64,000 nt of DNA from Paenibacillus sp. Soil522 (GTDB taxonomy: Bacteria > Bacillota > Bacilli > Paenibacillales > Paenibacillaceae): NCBI RefSeq assembly GCF_001428245.1, contig NZ_LMRV01000055.1, forward strand, positions 240,349 to 304,348. Reading direction: 5' to 3'. A program made the position numbers and the translations under genes. The notes below the pieces were generated by a model. The model saw only the letters and a program-made list of their open reading frames with translations. It searched no databases and had not been told where the DNA came from. This document shows positions 42,720 to 51,779 of the stretch, in pieces; within the stretch, counting starts at the first letter, position 1; the number at the start of each line of letters is the position of its first letter.

Positions 42720-43793
42720 GTGACGGATCCACAAATGATGGAAGCTATTAAAAATAAGGACATTGATTCTGTTAGCTCAATAATTAAATCGGGCATTGAT
42801 TTGAACCTCCGCACCCCAGGATCGGTTACATACTTAAATCAGGTATGGTGTGGTTACAGCGATTATGATTTTGAAATGGTCAAACTTTTGATTGAAAATG
42901 GAGCGTACTTGAATGATCCCGCTTATCCTGCAATCGTGTGCGCTTCGAGTAGGGGGAGAGTTGAAGAAATTGAATATGTGCTTGAACGAGGAGCTAATAT
43001 TAATGCCATTACCCATGTAGGAACTTCTGCCCTGTGGCAGGCATCTTACCATGGATATTTAGATGTAATAAAGTTTTTACTTCAAGCTGGTTTAGACATT
43101 AACCAACACGGAGGTCACGCAGTTCAAATCGCATCTTCGAACGGGAACCTTGAAGTTGTACAGCTACTGGTAGCTGAACAAGCCAATATTAATTATCAAG
43201 TGTTCGACAGGAATAAACAAGATCTGTCCTCAACTCCGCTTCATAAGTCAGCTTTATTTGGACATTTAGAAATTATGCGATTTTTGCTTGAAAATGGAGC
43301 GAATCCGGTCTTGAAGGACTATTACGGATATCGCCCATATACATTGGTTAAGAAACGTAAAAATAAAGATGCCATGGACTTAATAGCTTCTTACGAACCA
43401 AAAGAGCTACATGATTTGGAAAAAAGGGCTGATGAGTTGAAGAAACGCGGTCTTCCGACAGCAATTTTGAAAGATTTAGGTGAGGTAAGGAAACGGATTG
43501 ATCTCAGTGGATCAAATTATATGAATTTTATTGAATATTGCTCAATAGAAGATGTAACGGAGATGGATTTAAATGGAGTAGCAATGTTAAATCTTCTATT
43601 TGATACAGATGCATACGATGCGTTAGGTTTCCTGGTATGGGTTCCTTCAAGGAAGGTTTTAGCAAGTTATGATGTTGAGCATGAGAAATTAGTAATTCTA
43701 AGTGATACCACTTGGAAAGGTTTTAGAAAATCACCTAGTGTTTTCATTGATCGTGTACTCAATGGAGAATACGATGAGATATTTGGTAACTAG
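42720..43793 (+). CDS. Ankyrin-repeat protein with a distinct C-terminal domain
   Basis: 357 residues from a GTG. Residues about 1-225 are ankyrin repeats (for example GTSALWQASYHGYLDVIKFLLQAGLDIN and SSTPLHKSALFGHLEIMRFLLENGANP). The last ~120 residues form a separate alpha/beta domain with FIEYCSIEDVTEMDLNG and VWVPSRKVLASYDVEHEKL, somewhat like SMI1/SUKH-type immunity folds, but I cannot confirm this. No signal peptide. Gene is AT-rich relative to neighbours; adjacent SDR gene begins 16 bases after it. Confidence 0.7.
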   Translation: MTDPQMMEAIKNKDIDSVSSIIKSGIDLNLRTPGSVTYLNQVWCGYSDYDFEMVKLLIENGAYLNDPAYPAIVCASSRGRVEEIEYVLERGANINAITHVGTSALWQASYHGYLDVIKFLLQAGLDINQHGGHAVQIASSNGNLEVVQLLVAEQANINYQVFDRNKQDLSSTPLHKSALFGHLEIMRFLLENGANPVLKDYYGYRPYTLVKKRKNKDAMDLIASYEPKELHDLEKRADELKKRGLPTAILKDLGEVRKRIDLSGSNYMNFIEYCSIEDVTEMDLNGVAMLNLLFDTDAYDALGFLVWVPSRKVLASYDVEHEKLVILSDTTWKGFRKSPSVFIDRVLNGEYDEIFGN

Positions 43794-43809
43794 ATGAGAG
43801 AGGTGTAAT

Positions 43810-44508
43810 ATGAAAGCTTTTATTGTAACAGGTACGTCTCGTGGATTAGGCTTCGAGATCTGTAAACAACTTATTAAGCGTAATCATCTTATCATTTCTA
43901 TAGCTAGGAACAATAATGATACTCTATTAGAATTAGCCGCCCAAAACAATTGTGAAATGCATTTTGTGAAATATGATCTGCAGTACACAGAGGGTATCTC
44001 AGACTTAATTCAAGGGATTCTTAAACTGGTGATTAATACCAAGTTAGAATCAATAACATTGATCAATAACGCAGCTCAAGTAACTCCATTAGGCTCTATA
44101 GATTGCTGCACACCTGAAGAAACTGTAAGAAATGTACAAACAAACTTATTAGCTCCAATCTTACTGACCCAATCTTTAATAAAGCAGACGGAGCAGTGGG
44201 GTATTCATAGAGTCATAGTAAATATCTCTTCAGGTTCAGCAAAGCAAGCAGCAGCTGGAATGAGCGTATACTGCGCCTCGAAGGCTGCATTAAATATGTT
44301 CACATCTTGCATACAACTTGAGAGCCATAGATCGTTAACGACTTACACAGTGGATCCAGGCATGGTTGACACCGATATGCAAGCTGTGGCACGTATCGAA
44401 GAAGGTCTACCAATGTCAGATTTTTTTAGGGAAGTTAAAGAAACAGGTTCTTTAAAATCTGCCGATGATGTTGCGAAAAAAATTGTTAAAAGGGTCTTAA
44501 CTTCTTAA
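43810..44508 (+). CDS. SDR-family reductase ((S)-benzoin-forming benzil reductase-like)
   Basis: 232 residues. TGTSRGLGFEIC is the NAD(P)-binding glycine motif; LINNAAQV, SSGSAKQ and YCASKAALNMF supply the catalytic Ser-Tyr-Lys of the classical short-chain dehydrogenases. The compact length and ILTQSLIKQ region resemble YueD-type benzil/diketone reductases; the physiological substrate is unknown. GAGAGAGGTG precedes the ATG, 16 bases after the ankyrin gene. Confidence 0.8.
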   Translation: MKAFIVTGTSRGLGFEICKQLIKRNHLIISIARNNNDTLLELAAQNNCEMHFVKYDLQYTEGISDLIQGILKLVINTKLESITLINNAAQVTPLGSIDCCTPEETVRNVQTNLLAPILLTQSLIKQTEQWGIHRVIVNISSGSAKQAAAGMSVYCASKAALNMFTSCIQLESHRSLTTYTVDPGMVDTDMQAVARIEEGLPMSDFFREVKETGSLKSADDVAKKIVKRVLTS

Positions 44509-44621
44509 GGAAAAGCATTACGCTCCCTCGGGGACGAAAGTTCATTAAAGCTGCGGCAGTCTAGTACTTTATTTTCCTTGAAACATAGAACAATGATTTG
44601 ATTGGTGTCGAGGTGACAATC

Positions 44622-45155
44622 GTGATCGTATGGATTAACGGTGCTTTTGGAGCGGGAAAAACGCAGACGTCACATGAATTGCATAGAAGAACGGAAAACT
44701 CATACGTATATGATCCGGAGAATGCTGGTTATTTTATAAGAAAAAATGTACCGGTAGCGATCCAACAGGATGATTTTCAAAACTACCCGATGTGGCGTGA
44801 GTTTAATTATGTTATGCTTAAGCATCTTGACGAAACCTATGACGGTATGATCATCGCGCCTATGACGATTGTGAATCCTCAATATTTTTATGAAATTGTA
44901 GGCCGCTTGAGGCATGATGGCGTAGCTGTTTACCACTTTGCTTTGTGTGCATCAGAAGCCACTTTAAAAAAGAGACTTCGAGGCAGAGGAGAGCGGAATA
45001 ACTCTTGGGCGGAGCAGCAAATTGAGCGATGTGTTGCAGGCTTGTCGGAAGAAACTTTTCAGCATCATCTGGATACGGAACATACGACCATTCAGGATAA
45101 TGTGGAGCGTATCGCTTCGATGTCAAATATCAACCGGATCATAGAGGTCCGATAA
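44622..45155 (+). CDS. TmrB-like P-loop protein (tunicamycin resistance family)
   Basis: About 177 residues. IVWINGAFGAGKTQTSHELHRR is a Walker A motif followed by the TmrB-specific YVYDPENAGY; PMWREFNYVML and PMTIVNPQYF are also shared with B. subtilis TmrB, an ATP-binding protein giving resistance to tunicamycin. The protein is shorter than TmrB and lacks its amphipathic C-terminal anchor. GTG 44622 follows GAGGTGACA; an upstream TTG at 44598 is less likely. Confidence 0.78.
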   Translation: MIVWINGAFGAGKTQTSHELHRRTENSYVYDPENAGYFIRKNVPVAIQQDDFQNYPMWREFNYVMLKHLDETYDGMIIAPMTIVNPQYFYEIVGRLRHDGVAVYHFALCASEATLKKRLRGRGERNNSWAEQQIERCVAGLSEETFQHHLDTEHTTIQDNVERIASMSNINRIIEVR

Positions 45156-45234
45156 AAAAAGCGTATGACCGTGTACTCACACAGGTTAAACATATACGAT
45201 TCTTATGATTTATGAACCAACTAGGAGGAGCAGC

Positions 45235-46011
45235 ATGTCTAACTTAATGCAAAACAAAGTAATCGTTATTATGGGTGTAGCGAATGATCGCAGCATTGCA
45301 TGGGGAGTGGCAAAATCACTTCATCAACAAGGAGCTAAGCTTATTTTCACTTACCGTAAGGAAAGATCATTAGATAAGCTGAACAAGCTATTAGAGCAGC
45401 ATCAAATCGAAGCGCTGCAGACGGTATCCTGTGACGTGCTCGATGATAGCAGCATAACAGCTGCGTTTCATGAAATTGGGCAAACCTCAGGCGTTATTCA
45501 CGGTGTGGTGCATTCGGTTGCTTTTGCCGAGAAGGATGAGCTGCAGGGAGAATATGTTGATACGACAAGAGAAGGGTATATGCTGGCTCAGAACTCAAGC
45601 TCGTATTCCTTGGTAGCCGTTGCGCGTGAAGCGAAGAAGTTGATGACTGAAGGCGGCAGCATCGTTACTCAAACTTATATTGGCGCGGAGCGGGTCGTTA
45701 AAAATTATAATGTAATGGGGGTAGCGAAGGCAGCGCTGGAAGCAAGCGTGATGTATTTAGCCGAGGATTTGGGGAAATACGGCATTCGCGTAAATGCGGT
45801 TTCAGCAGGACCTATCCGCACGCTCGCCGCAAAAGGCGTTTCGGGCTTTAATGACATTATGTCCACGATTGAAGAAAGAGCCCCGCTGCGCCGAAATATC
45901 GACCAGGAGGAAGTGGGCGATGCCACGATGTTCCTTTTGAGCCATTTATCCAGAGGAATAACGGGAGAAGTTCTTCACGTTGATGCAGGTTATCATATCC
46001 TTGGCTTGTAA
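45235..46011 (+). CDS. fabI: Enoyl-ACP reductase FabI
   Basis: About 258 residues. GVANDRSIAWGVAK is the FabI NADH-binding start, and TYIGAERVVKNYNVMGVAKAALE supplies the Tyr-x6-Lys catalytic pair. It reduces enoyl-ACP in fatty acid elongation and is the triclosan target class. ATG 45235 follows CTAGGAGGAGC; the frame upstream to 45205 has no ribosome site. It stands alone and ends at a bidirectional terminator. Confidence 0.9.
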   Translation: MSNLMQNKVIVIMGVANDRSIAWGVAKSLHQQGAKLIFTYRKERSLDKLNKLLEQHQIEALQTVSCDVLDDSSITAAFHEIGQTSGVIHGVVHSVAFAEKDELQGEYVDTTREGYMLAQNSSSYSLVAVAREAKKLMTEGGSIVTQTYIGAERVVKNYNVMGVAKAALEASVMYLAEDLGKYGIRVNAVSAGPIRTLAAKGVSGFNDIMSTIEERAPLRRNIDQEEVGDATMFLLSHLSRGITGEVLHVDAGYHILGL

Positions 46012-46037
46012 ACGGCTGAGTGGACAATAAGAGAACT

Positions 46038-46079
46038 AAACAAGGCTCAGATCTCTGCATGAGGTCTGAGCCTTGTTTT
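46038..46079. terminator. Bidirectional terminator (fabI and nagZ)
   Basis: AACAAGGCTCAGA pairs with TCTGAGCCTTGTT around a short loop, with T/A runs on both sides, between convergent genes. Confidence 0.8.
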
Positions 46080-46093
46080 GGATGCGATCATTG

Positions 46094-47368
46094 CTATTCA
46101 TTCTTCTTGTTCTTCGAATGTAATGCAGCTCCGATTTGCCGGTTGACGGCTTTCACATCAATGGTTTTTATAGCGCTATCTTTAAGCTGATATTTCTTCT
46201 TTAAACTCAATATGCGATAGACGCTCTGATCCAGCATATCCCTCGTAATTGCTCCTGCTTGCGCGCTTTTTCTTAGCGCTTTGATCACAGCTAATTGCTT
46301 ATCATATTCATGCCCGACTAGTATAATATCGCTGCCGGCTTGAACGGATTTGACAGCTGCTTCGCCGATATTGTAATGCTTCGTAATTCCGCCCATGGTC
46401 ATATCGTCTGTTATGATAACACCATCAAAGCCCAGACTGCCGCGCAGCAAATTCGTAATCAAATATTTGGACAGGGAGGCCGGATACTTGTCATCCACTT
46501 GCGGAATTAATAAGTGGGCAATCATAATCGCGTCTGCATCCTGGCGAATGGCTTCGACGAAGGGAAGCAGCTCGAATGCCTCGAGCTCTTTTACGGTTTT
46601 GTTAACGACGGGCAAATCGAGATGCGAGTCGACCGTCGTATCGCCATGGCCTGGAAAATGCTTGACCACTACCGCGACATGCGTCGATTGTATAGCTTTC
46701 ATCGTTTCTATGCCATGAGTTATGACGGTTTCGGGTTTCGAACCAAAGGACCTGTTGCCGATAACAGGATTATTGGGATTACTGTTAATATCTAATACAG
46801 GCGCAAAATCCATATTAAAGCCAAGGGAATGCACCTCTACGCCCAGCGATTGGCCAATTTGATACGTGTAATCCAAATCGTTTGCTCGACCGACGTCTGC
46901 TGCTGGCGGAAGTTGGGTAAATTCGGCAGGCATGCGGCTGACTTTTCCGCCTTCCTGATCAATGCTTAACCACAGAGGGGCAGCTTCTGCATGATTGGCG
47001 GCTTTCAATTGGTTAAGAAGCTTAACTGCTTGCGAAGCGCCTGTAATATTATCTTTGTACAAAATAAATCCGCCAACGTGATACTTTACGATCATTTCTT
47101 TTGAATTGGCTCCCATAGAAGTGCCATCTAAACCTACCATCACCATTTGTCCTATTTTATCATCTAAACTCATGGCAGATATTTGCTCTTTGATAGGGGC
47201 GGTCGTTTCGGTTGGTTCGACGCTCGGCCAGGCCGTGGGTTGTGAGCTCGGGCTAATAGTCGGGCTTGCGGATGGAGCCGTCTTTATCGGGACCGCACTA
47301 CTACCGCAGCTAATGATCGGTGACACCATAATAAATAGTGATAGGATTGCGGCTATATGCTTCGTCAT
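46094..47368 (-). CDS. nagZ: Beta-N-acetylhexosaminidase-like lipoprotein (GH3, NagZ type)
   Basis: About 424 residues. Lipoprotein signal MTKHIAAILSLFIMVSPIISC, with a Ser/Pro/Thr-rich linker, then a glycoside hydrolase family 3 domain: GGFILYKDNI, WLSIDQEGGKVSRMP, VVKHFPGHGDT with the catalytic-dyad histidine, and VIITDDMTMGGI with the nucleophile aspartate. Family members remove N-acetylglucosamine from muropeptides in wall recycling. ATG 47368 has AAGGGGGG upstream; the longer frame to 47578 runs into the divergent gene. Confidence 0.88.
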   Translation of the reverse strand: MTKHIAAILSLFIMVSPIISCGSSAVPIKTAPSASPTISPSSQPTAWPSVEPTETTAPIKEQISAMSLDDKIGQMVMVGLDGTSMGANSKEMIVKYHVGGFILYKDNITGASQAVKLLNQLKAANHAEAAPLWLSIDQEGGKVSRMPAEFTQLPPAADVGRANDLDYTYQIGQSLGVEVHSLGFNMDFAPVLDINSNPNNPVIGNRSFGSKPETVITHGIETMKAIQSTHVAVVVKHFPGHGDTTVDSHLDLPVVNKTVKELEAFELLPFVEAIRQDADAIMIAHLLIPQVDDKYPASLSKYLITNLLRGSLGFDGVIITDDMTMGGITKHYNIGEAAVKSVQAGSDIILVGHEYDKQLAVIKALRKSAQAGAITRDMLDQSVYRILSLKKKYQLKDSAIKTIDVKAVNRQIGAALHSKNKKNE

Positions 47369-47576
47369 CCATAATTCCCCCCTTGTTGCAATATCCCCTT
47401 GAACGGTGCAAAGCATACCATTAATGGATTTAATGTTGCTGAAATTTCGCTGTCGTTGTTTGCAGATCATCATCCTGAGGAGATGAGGCTTTAGCATCAT
47501 ATTGCTCTGTTTCCAATCATAAACTGTATAGGTCTTGAAATCTATTGTCAGGCTCATTCGATTGATGAGGAGGATC

Positions 47577-48776
47577 ATGATGGAGAATTCGCCTCGGGAT
47601 CAAGCCAGCTCGAATGTTGTCCCGCAGCCTATAAGAATGAGCGATGGAGCGGGAGCTACCGATCTAGGCCCTCGTGATATTATGCGTGATAGAGAGAATC
47701 CTGATATGCTCGTACCGCCTGTTACGGATGCGGGCTTGCTTCCTAATATGAAATTCTCGTTTTCAGATACGCATATGCAGTTAAATCAGGGAGGCTGGTC
47801 GCGTGAGATAACCGTCCGGGATTTTCCAATTGCTACTACGCTTGCTGGTGTAAACATGAGATTGACGGCTGGCGGAGTTCGGGAATTGCATTGGCATCAA
47901 CAAGCGGAATGGGCATATATGCTTTTAGGCAAGGCACGTATTACCTCTGTGGATCAAGCGGGGCGAAATTTTATCGCTGATGTTGGAGAAGGTGATCTTT
48001 GGTATTTTCCAGCAGGCATACCGCATTCCATTCAGGGCCTTGAAGGCGGCTGTGAATTTTTACTCGTCTTCGATGACGGCAGCTTCTCCGATCTAAACAC
48101 CCTATCGATATCGGATTGGTTTGCGCATACACCAAAGGAGGTGCTTTCTGCCAACTTTGGGGTGCCGGAAAGTGCTTTTAGTCAAATTCCAAACGATCAG
48201 GTTTATATTTTTCAAGATACGGTGCCGGGCTCGCAGGAGAGTCAGAAGGTACAATCCCCCTATGGGACGATACCGTTAAGCTTTACGCATCGCTTGCTTG
48301 CTCAGCCTCCGCTCAAAACACCTGGGGGAAGCGTTCGAATTGTGGATTCATCTCATTTTCCCATTTCCAAAACGATAGCTGCCGCACTGGTTGAGGTAGA
48401 GCCTGGGGGAATGAGAGAACTCCATTGGCATCCAAACAATGACGAGTGGCAGTATTATCTTGCAGGCCAAGGACGTATGACCGTATTTGCCGGAAACGGG
48501 GTTGCTCGTACGTTTGATTATAGAGCTGGAGATGTAGGCTATGTCCCATTCGCGTTTGGTCACTATATTCAAAATACCGGCAACCAATCGTTATGGTTTT
48601 TGGAGATGTTCAAGAGCGACCGGTTTGTCGATGTTTCGTTAAATCAGTGGATGGCTTTAACGCCGCGCGATTTGGTTCGGGATAATTTGCACGTAGGTCC
48701 GGAACTGCTTGATGCGCTGCGCAAAGAGAAATGGTCTGTCGTTAAATATCCCGGCTGCACGTATGAAAATAAATAA
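47577..48776 (+). CDS. Bicupin oxalate decarboxylase
   Basis: About 399 residues with two cupin domains. RELHWHQQAEWAYMLLGKARI (about 105) and RELHWHPNNDEWQYYLAGQGRM (about 285) give the His-x-His...Glu manganese sites, with the last histidines in IPHSIQG and FGHYIQN. These enzymes split oxalate to formate and CO2; Bacillus OxdC and OxdD are models. Two ATGs at 47577 and 47580 follow GAGGAGGATC. The N-terminus has no signal peptide. Terminator downstream. Confidence 0.88.
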   Translation: MMENSPRDQASSNVVPQPIRMSDGAGATDLGPRDIMRDRENPDMLVPPVTDAGLLPNMKFSFSDTHMQLNQGGWSREITVRDFPIATTLAGVNMRLTAGGVRELHWHQQAEWAYMLLGKARITSVDQAGRNFIADVGEGDLWYFPAGIPHSIQGLEGGCEFLLVFDDGSFSDLNTLSISDWFAHTPKEVLSANFGVPESAFSQIPNDQVYIFQDTVPGSQESQKVQSPYGTIPLSFTHRLLAQPPLKTPGGSVRIVDSSHFPISKTIAAALVEVEPGGMRELHWHPNNDEWQYYLAGQGRMTVFAGNGVARTFDYRAGDVGYVPFAFGHYIQNTGNQSLWFLEMFKSDRFVDVSLNQWMALTPRDLVRDNLHVGPELLDALRKEKWSVVKYPGCTYENK

Positions 48777-48792
48777 ACAAAGGATAAATGAA

Positions 48793-48842
48793 AAGAAGAA
48801 TTTCCAAGCTTCCATTCCGGCAAAATGGAAATTCTTCTTTTG
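48793..48842 (+). terminator. Terminator after the oxalate decarboxylase
   Basis: AAGAAGAATTTCCA and its complement pair around a 19-base loop, ending in CTTCTTTTG. Confidence 0.75.
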
Positions 48843-48940
48843 CTGTGTGTGTCTATACCGATAGAATTAATCTACTCAGTAAAACTAGCCCTGTGGTAAA
48901 ATATTTCTAAGACGATTTGAACGGTTGGAGGTGCCGGAAC

Positions 48941-49033
48941 GTGGAGCAAGATGAAATCGCAAAAAGTAACGCATCGCTTTTTGGTGTGCAGCGTTATTTT
49001 TTTATTTATGCAGGTGAGATACGGCTATCGTGA
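48941..49033 (+). CDS. Possible 30-residue small ORF
   Basis: GTG start with GGAGGTG nine bases before it; encodes MEQDEIAKSNASLF... with a hydrophobic patch. A GTAACGC/GCGTTAT hairpin with a T run lies inside the frame. It might be a leader for the NUDIX gene 70 bases on, or chance. The rest of 48777-49102 holds only the terminator. Confidence 0.3.
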   Translation: MEQDEIAKSNASLFGVQRYFFIYAGEIRLS

Positions 49034-49102
49034 TAGGAATGCTAATTTTCGCAGTGAGTATAAATTTATTTTGAGAATGTATCTAATAGGAGAGCTCTCT
49101 AC

Positions 49103-49663
49103 ATGCTGAAATATAATATTTGCTTTATCAAACGCGGGGATGAAATTTTATTGCTTAATCGGGAAAAGGCAAGCTGGATGGGGTGCTGGAACGGAATAGG
49201 CGGCAAGCTGGATCCGCAGGAAACGCCGCGCGAAGCGATGATTAGAGAAATGGAGGAAGAAACAGGGATAAAAGCGTATAGTCTGCATTTCAAAGGCTTG
49301 GTTACGTGGAGCGGCGACGATTTTGATTTTGGCGGCATGTATGCCTATATCGCGGAGGTGCCCGAGAGCTTTGATTATGCTGTGCCGATCAAAACCGATG
49401 AAGGAATATTAGATTGGAAAAAAATCGATTGGATATTGAATGACAATAATGTTGGCATCGTGTCCAATATCCCTAAGACACTGCCATGGATGCTGAATGA
49501 ATCGAAATGCTTTGATCATCATTGTGTATATGTAAAGGGTCAATTGCTGGACATCGTTCAAACCGAGGTTTCCGCACAAATCGAGACGTCTGGCGAACGA
49601 AGAGAGCATTATCTGCAAAGGTACGTCGCGGAGCGAGGAGCGGGAGTAACATCGATTCGATAA
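49103..49663 (+). CDS. NUDIX hydrolase
   Basis: 186 residues. The Nudix box is complete: GGKLDPQETPREAMIREMEEETGI, with all Mg2+-binding glutamates. The family member YjhB/MutT-like type hydrolyses nucleoside diphosphates linked to X, such as oxidised dNTPs. It is ~30-40 residues longer at the C-terminus (from about 150) than minimal MutT proteins, and this tail, HHCVYVKGQLLDIVQTEVSAQ, may set substrate choice. GGAGAGCTC precedes the ATG. Confidence 0.82.
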   Translation: MLKYNICFIKRGDEILLLNREKASWMGCWNGIGGKLDPQETPREAMIREMEEETGIKAYSLHFKGLVTWSGDDFDFGGMYAYIAEVPESFDYAVPIKTDEGILDWKKIDWILNDNNVGIVSNIPKTLPWMLNESKCFDHHCVYVKGQLLDIVQTEVSAQIETSGERREHYLQRYVAERGAGVTSIR

Positions 49664-49739
49664 CCTAGTTGATTTATGTACACCTTTAGGTTATTTTTCT
49701 TATATGGTTGTTCATACATAGAAAATAAAGAATAGAGGA

Positions 49740-50507
49740 ATGAAGTTGAAGTTTAGACCTTGTATCGATTTGCATGATGGGAAAGTGAAACAGATTGTTG
49801 GAGAAACGCTAAATGCCGAAATTATAGAAAATTTTGTATCCAAGCAGGATTCAGCCTACTATGCGGAGCTTTTTAAGAAGGATGCATTAACAGGCGGGCA
49901 TGTTATTATGCTAGGCGGCGGAAATGAGACTGCAGCCGTGAGTGCTCTTAAGCAATATCCTGGCGGCCTGCAAATAGGCGGAGGCATCACCTCGGACAAT
50001 GCAGCCTTTTATTTGGAGAAGGGTGCGTCGCATATTATTGTAACGTCGTATATTTTCAAGGATGGTCAATTGAATGAGAATCATCTTGCGAAAATCGTTT
50101 CTGAAGTCGGGAAGGATCGTTTAGTTATCGATCTGAGCTGCAAGGAGAAGGACGGCAAATGGTTCGTCGTGACGAATCAATGGAAGCAGTTCAGTGATTT
50201 TGAAGTGAACAAGGAAAATATTCAATATCTAGAGCAATATTGCGATGAGTTTCTTGTACACGCCGTGGACGTTGAAGGCAAGCAGCGCGGCATTCAGCAA
50301 AGCCTCGTTAGCTCGCTCGCGGACTGGGTGAGCATTCCGACTACTTATGCCGGCGGCGCGAGATCGATTGCGGATATGGATCAATTTAATGTGCTGTCAA
50401 ACGGCAAGCTGGATATTACGATTGGCAGCGCGCTGGATATTTTTGGAGGCAATCTGTCTTATGAAGAAGTGGTTGCGTATAGTAATCAAAAGCAAAAGAT
50501 AATATAA
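49740..50507 (+). CDS. hisA: HisA-type isomerase of the eukaryotic-like class
   Basis: 255 residues, TIM-barrel. FRPCIDLHDGKVKQIVG at the N-terminus, SAYYAELFKKDALTGGHVIMLGGGNE, GGLQIGGGITSDNA and DLSCKEKDGKWFVV are features of the eukaryotic/HIS6-type ProFAR isomerase class rather than the usual bacterial HisA (which opens with a PAIDLKDG-type strand). The reaction would be isomerisation of ProFAR to PRFAR in histidine synthesis. No other his genes are near; it sits alone with a weak ribosome site (AGAGGAATG). Confidence 0.72.
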   Translation: MKLKFRPCIDLHDGKVKQIVGETLNAEIIENFVSKQDSAYYAELFKKDALTGGHVIMLGGGNETAAVSALKQYPGGLQIGGGITSDNAAFYLEKGASHIIVTSYIFKDGQLNENHLAKIVSEVGKDRLVIDLSCKEKDGKWFVVTNQWKQFSDFEVNKENIQYLEQYCDEFLVHAVDVEGKQRGIQQSLVSSLADWVSIPTTYAGGARSIADMDQFNVLSNGKLDITIGSALDIFGGNLSYEEVVAYSNQKQKII

Positions 50508-50538
50508 AAATATGAGGACATAGCGATCCCAATTAACT

Positions 50539-50564
50539 AGCCAACAATTTGTTGGCTTTTTTTT
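50539..50564 (+). terminator. Terminator after hisA
   Basis: AGCCAACA-ATT-TGTTGGCT followed by eight T residues. Confidence 0.85.
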
Positions 50565-50592
50565 GTATACGTAACATGATACATATTCGCCA

Positions 50593-50709
50593 TCAGCTTA
50601 TTGCCGACGTTTCGCGAATAATCGTCTCTGCCGCCTTTTCCCAATGCTGCTTCATCATTTCACGCATATAGAGGTCATCGAGCTTTTCCTGGATGAAAGG
50701 CAATGGACG
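50593..50709 (-). pseudogene. Gene remnant on the minus strand
   Basis: An open stretch of ~38 codons, reading PFIQEKLDDLYMREMMKQHW to RETSAIS, ends at TGA (50593-50595). It lacks a start or ribosome site and looks like the surviving C-terminal end of a helical protein. Family unknown. It is the only thing seen in the 50565-50808 gap. Confidence 0.3.
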
Positions 50710-50808
50710 TCATGTTCAAGCTTTTCGAAAGCATTTACTATACGAATTTAATGCATCATGTGGTAAAATTTTGTTAATTGACTTGAAGTATTTGGAGGAA
50801 TGACAGCT

Positions 50809-51228
50809 ATGAGACCGGATCATTATAAACTGCTGTACGATTTTGTAAGTTGGGCGGGCGAGCAGCCGCATATTGCAGGCATCGCGTTGGTAGGTCCTGG
50901 TGCAGACGATGAGAATGAAGAAGACTCGGATTTGAGCTTCCTCATTATTTCAGATAAGAAAACGAAAACATTGGAAACTATCCTTCATCAATTTCAGTTC
51001 GACCTCATGGAGCAAGCAACGAGGGAGGAGTGGGGATTGCTTACTACCTTAAGAATCGTCTATGGCGGCGGGATTAAAGCTGAGTATGGTGTTGCAGGCG
51101 AAGAGTGGCTCCAGCTGCCGATGGATCAAGCGATGGGAGATACGGTAATGAAGGGCTTTAAAGTGATATGGGAACGAGAAGAGATGTTCGGCCAGATTAC
51201 GGGTTATATTGAGGCTCATCAATTCTAG
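50809..51228 (+). CDS. Nucleotidyltransferase-like small protein
   Basis: About 139 residues. IAGIALVGPGADDENEEDSDLSFLIIS resembles the GS...DSDLDL active-site loop of nucleotidyltransferases, but the leading GS is replaced, so catalysis is doubtful. A conserved helix-strand pattern follows (RIVYGGGIKAEYGV). GGAGGAA lies eight bases before ATG 50809; ATG 50800 is inside the ribosome site. Followed by a terminator. Confidence 0.6.
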   Translation: MRPDHYKLLYDFVSWAGEQPHIAGIALVGPGADDENEEDSDLSFLIISDKKTKTLETILHQFQFDLMEQATREEWGLLTTLRIVYGGGIKAEYGVAGEEWLQLPMDQAMGDTVMKGFKVIWEREEMFGQITGYIEAHQF

Positions 51229-51261
51229 TCCTATAATAAGTGTCTACCAATATTGTAAAAT

Positions 51262-51298
51262 AAATAGGCAGCCTCGTCGAAGGCGGCCTATTTATTTG
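51262..51298 (+). terminator. Terminator between the nucleotidyltransferase-like and GNAT genes
   Basis: AAATAGGC...GCCTATTT outer stem with AGGC pairing inside and TTTATTT after it. Confidence 0.65.
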
Positions 51299-51318
51299 CT
51301 ACCGAAGGAGAAATGGAT

Positions 51319-51768
51319 ATGATCGTCATTCGTCCGTATCAAGCAGAGGATTTAATCGCCATGACTGCTCTAATGCTGGATCTTGGCTATCCAACGACTG
51401 CCGAGCAGATGAGAAGTAGAATGGGCATCATTGAAACATTGCCAGGTTCCTATACCTACCTCGCAGCTCTTGAGGGGAAAGTGGTAGGTATGATTGGCAT
51501 ACGTCAAATTTATTCGTATGAGGAGGACGGCTTCGTTACGCAAATCTCCTTATTAGTCACGAAAAAAGAATACGAATTTCAAGGAATCGGGACTTCATTA
51601 GTACGGTTTGCAGAAGCGTGGGCACTAGAACGGCATTCGGGTATGCTTTATTTAACAAGCGGAATGAAGCCGGAGAGAATACGAGCCCATAAGTTCTATA
51701 AGTCACTCGGCTTTGAAACGACCGGCTATCGTTTTGTTAAAAAACTGACTATCCCACAATCCTATTAA
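51319..51768 (+). CDS. GNAT family N-acetyltransferase
   Basis: About 149 residues. IRPYQAEDLIAM start, LLVTKKEYEFQGIGTSLVRFAEAWA as motif A (acyl-CoA pyrophosphate loop QGIGTSL) and HKFYKSLGFETTGYRF as motif B. Substrate unknown. GAAGGAG is better placed for ATG 51319 than 51313. The HAD gene follows 11 bases after its stop. Confidence 0.82.
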   Translation: MIVIRPYQAEDLIAMTALMLDLGYPTTAEQMRSRMGIIETLPGSYTYLAALEGKVVGMIGIRQIYSYEEDGFVTQISLLVTKKEYEFQGIGTSLVRFAEAWALERHSGMLYLTSGMKPERIRAHKFYKSLGFETTGYRFVKKLTIPQSY

Positions 51769-51779
51769 GTTGTATAATC

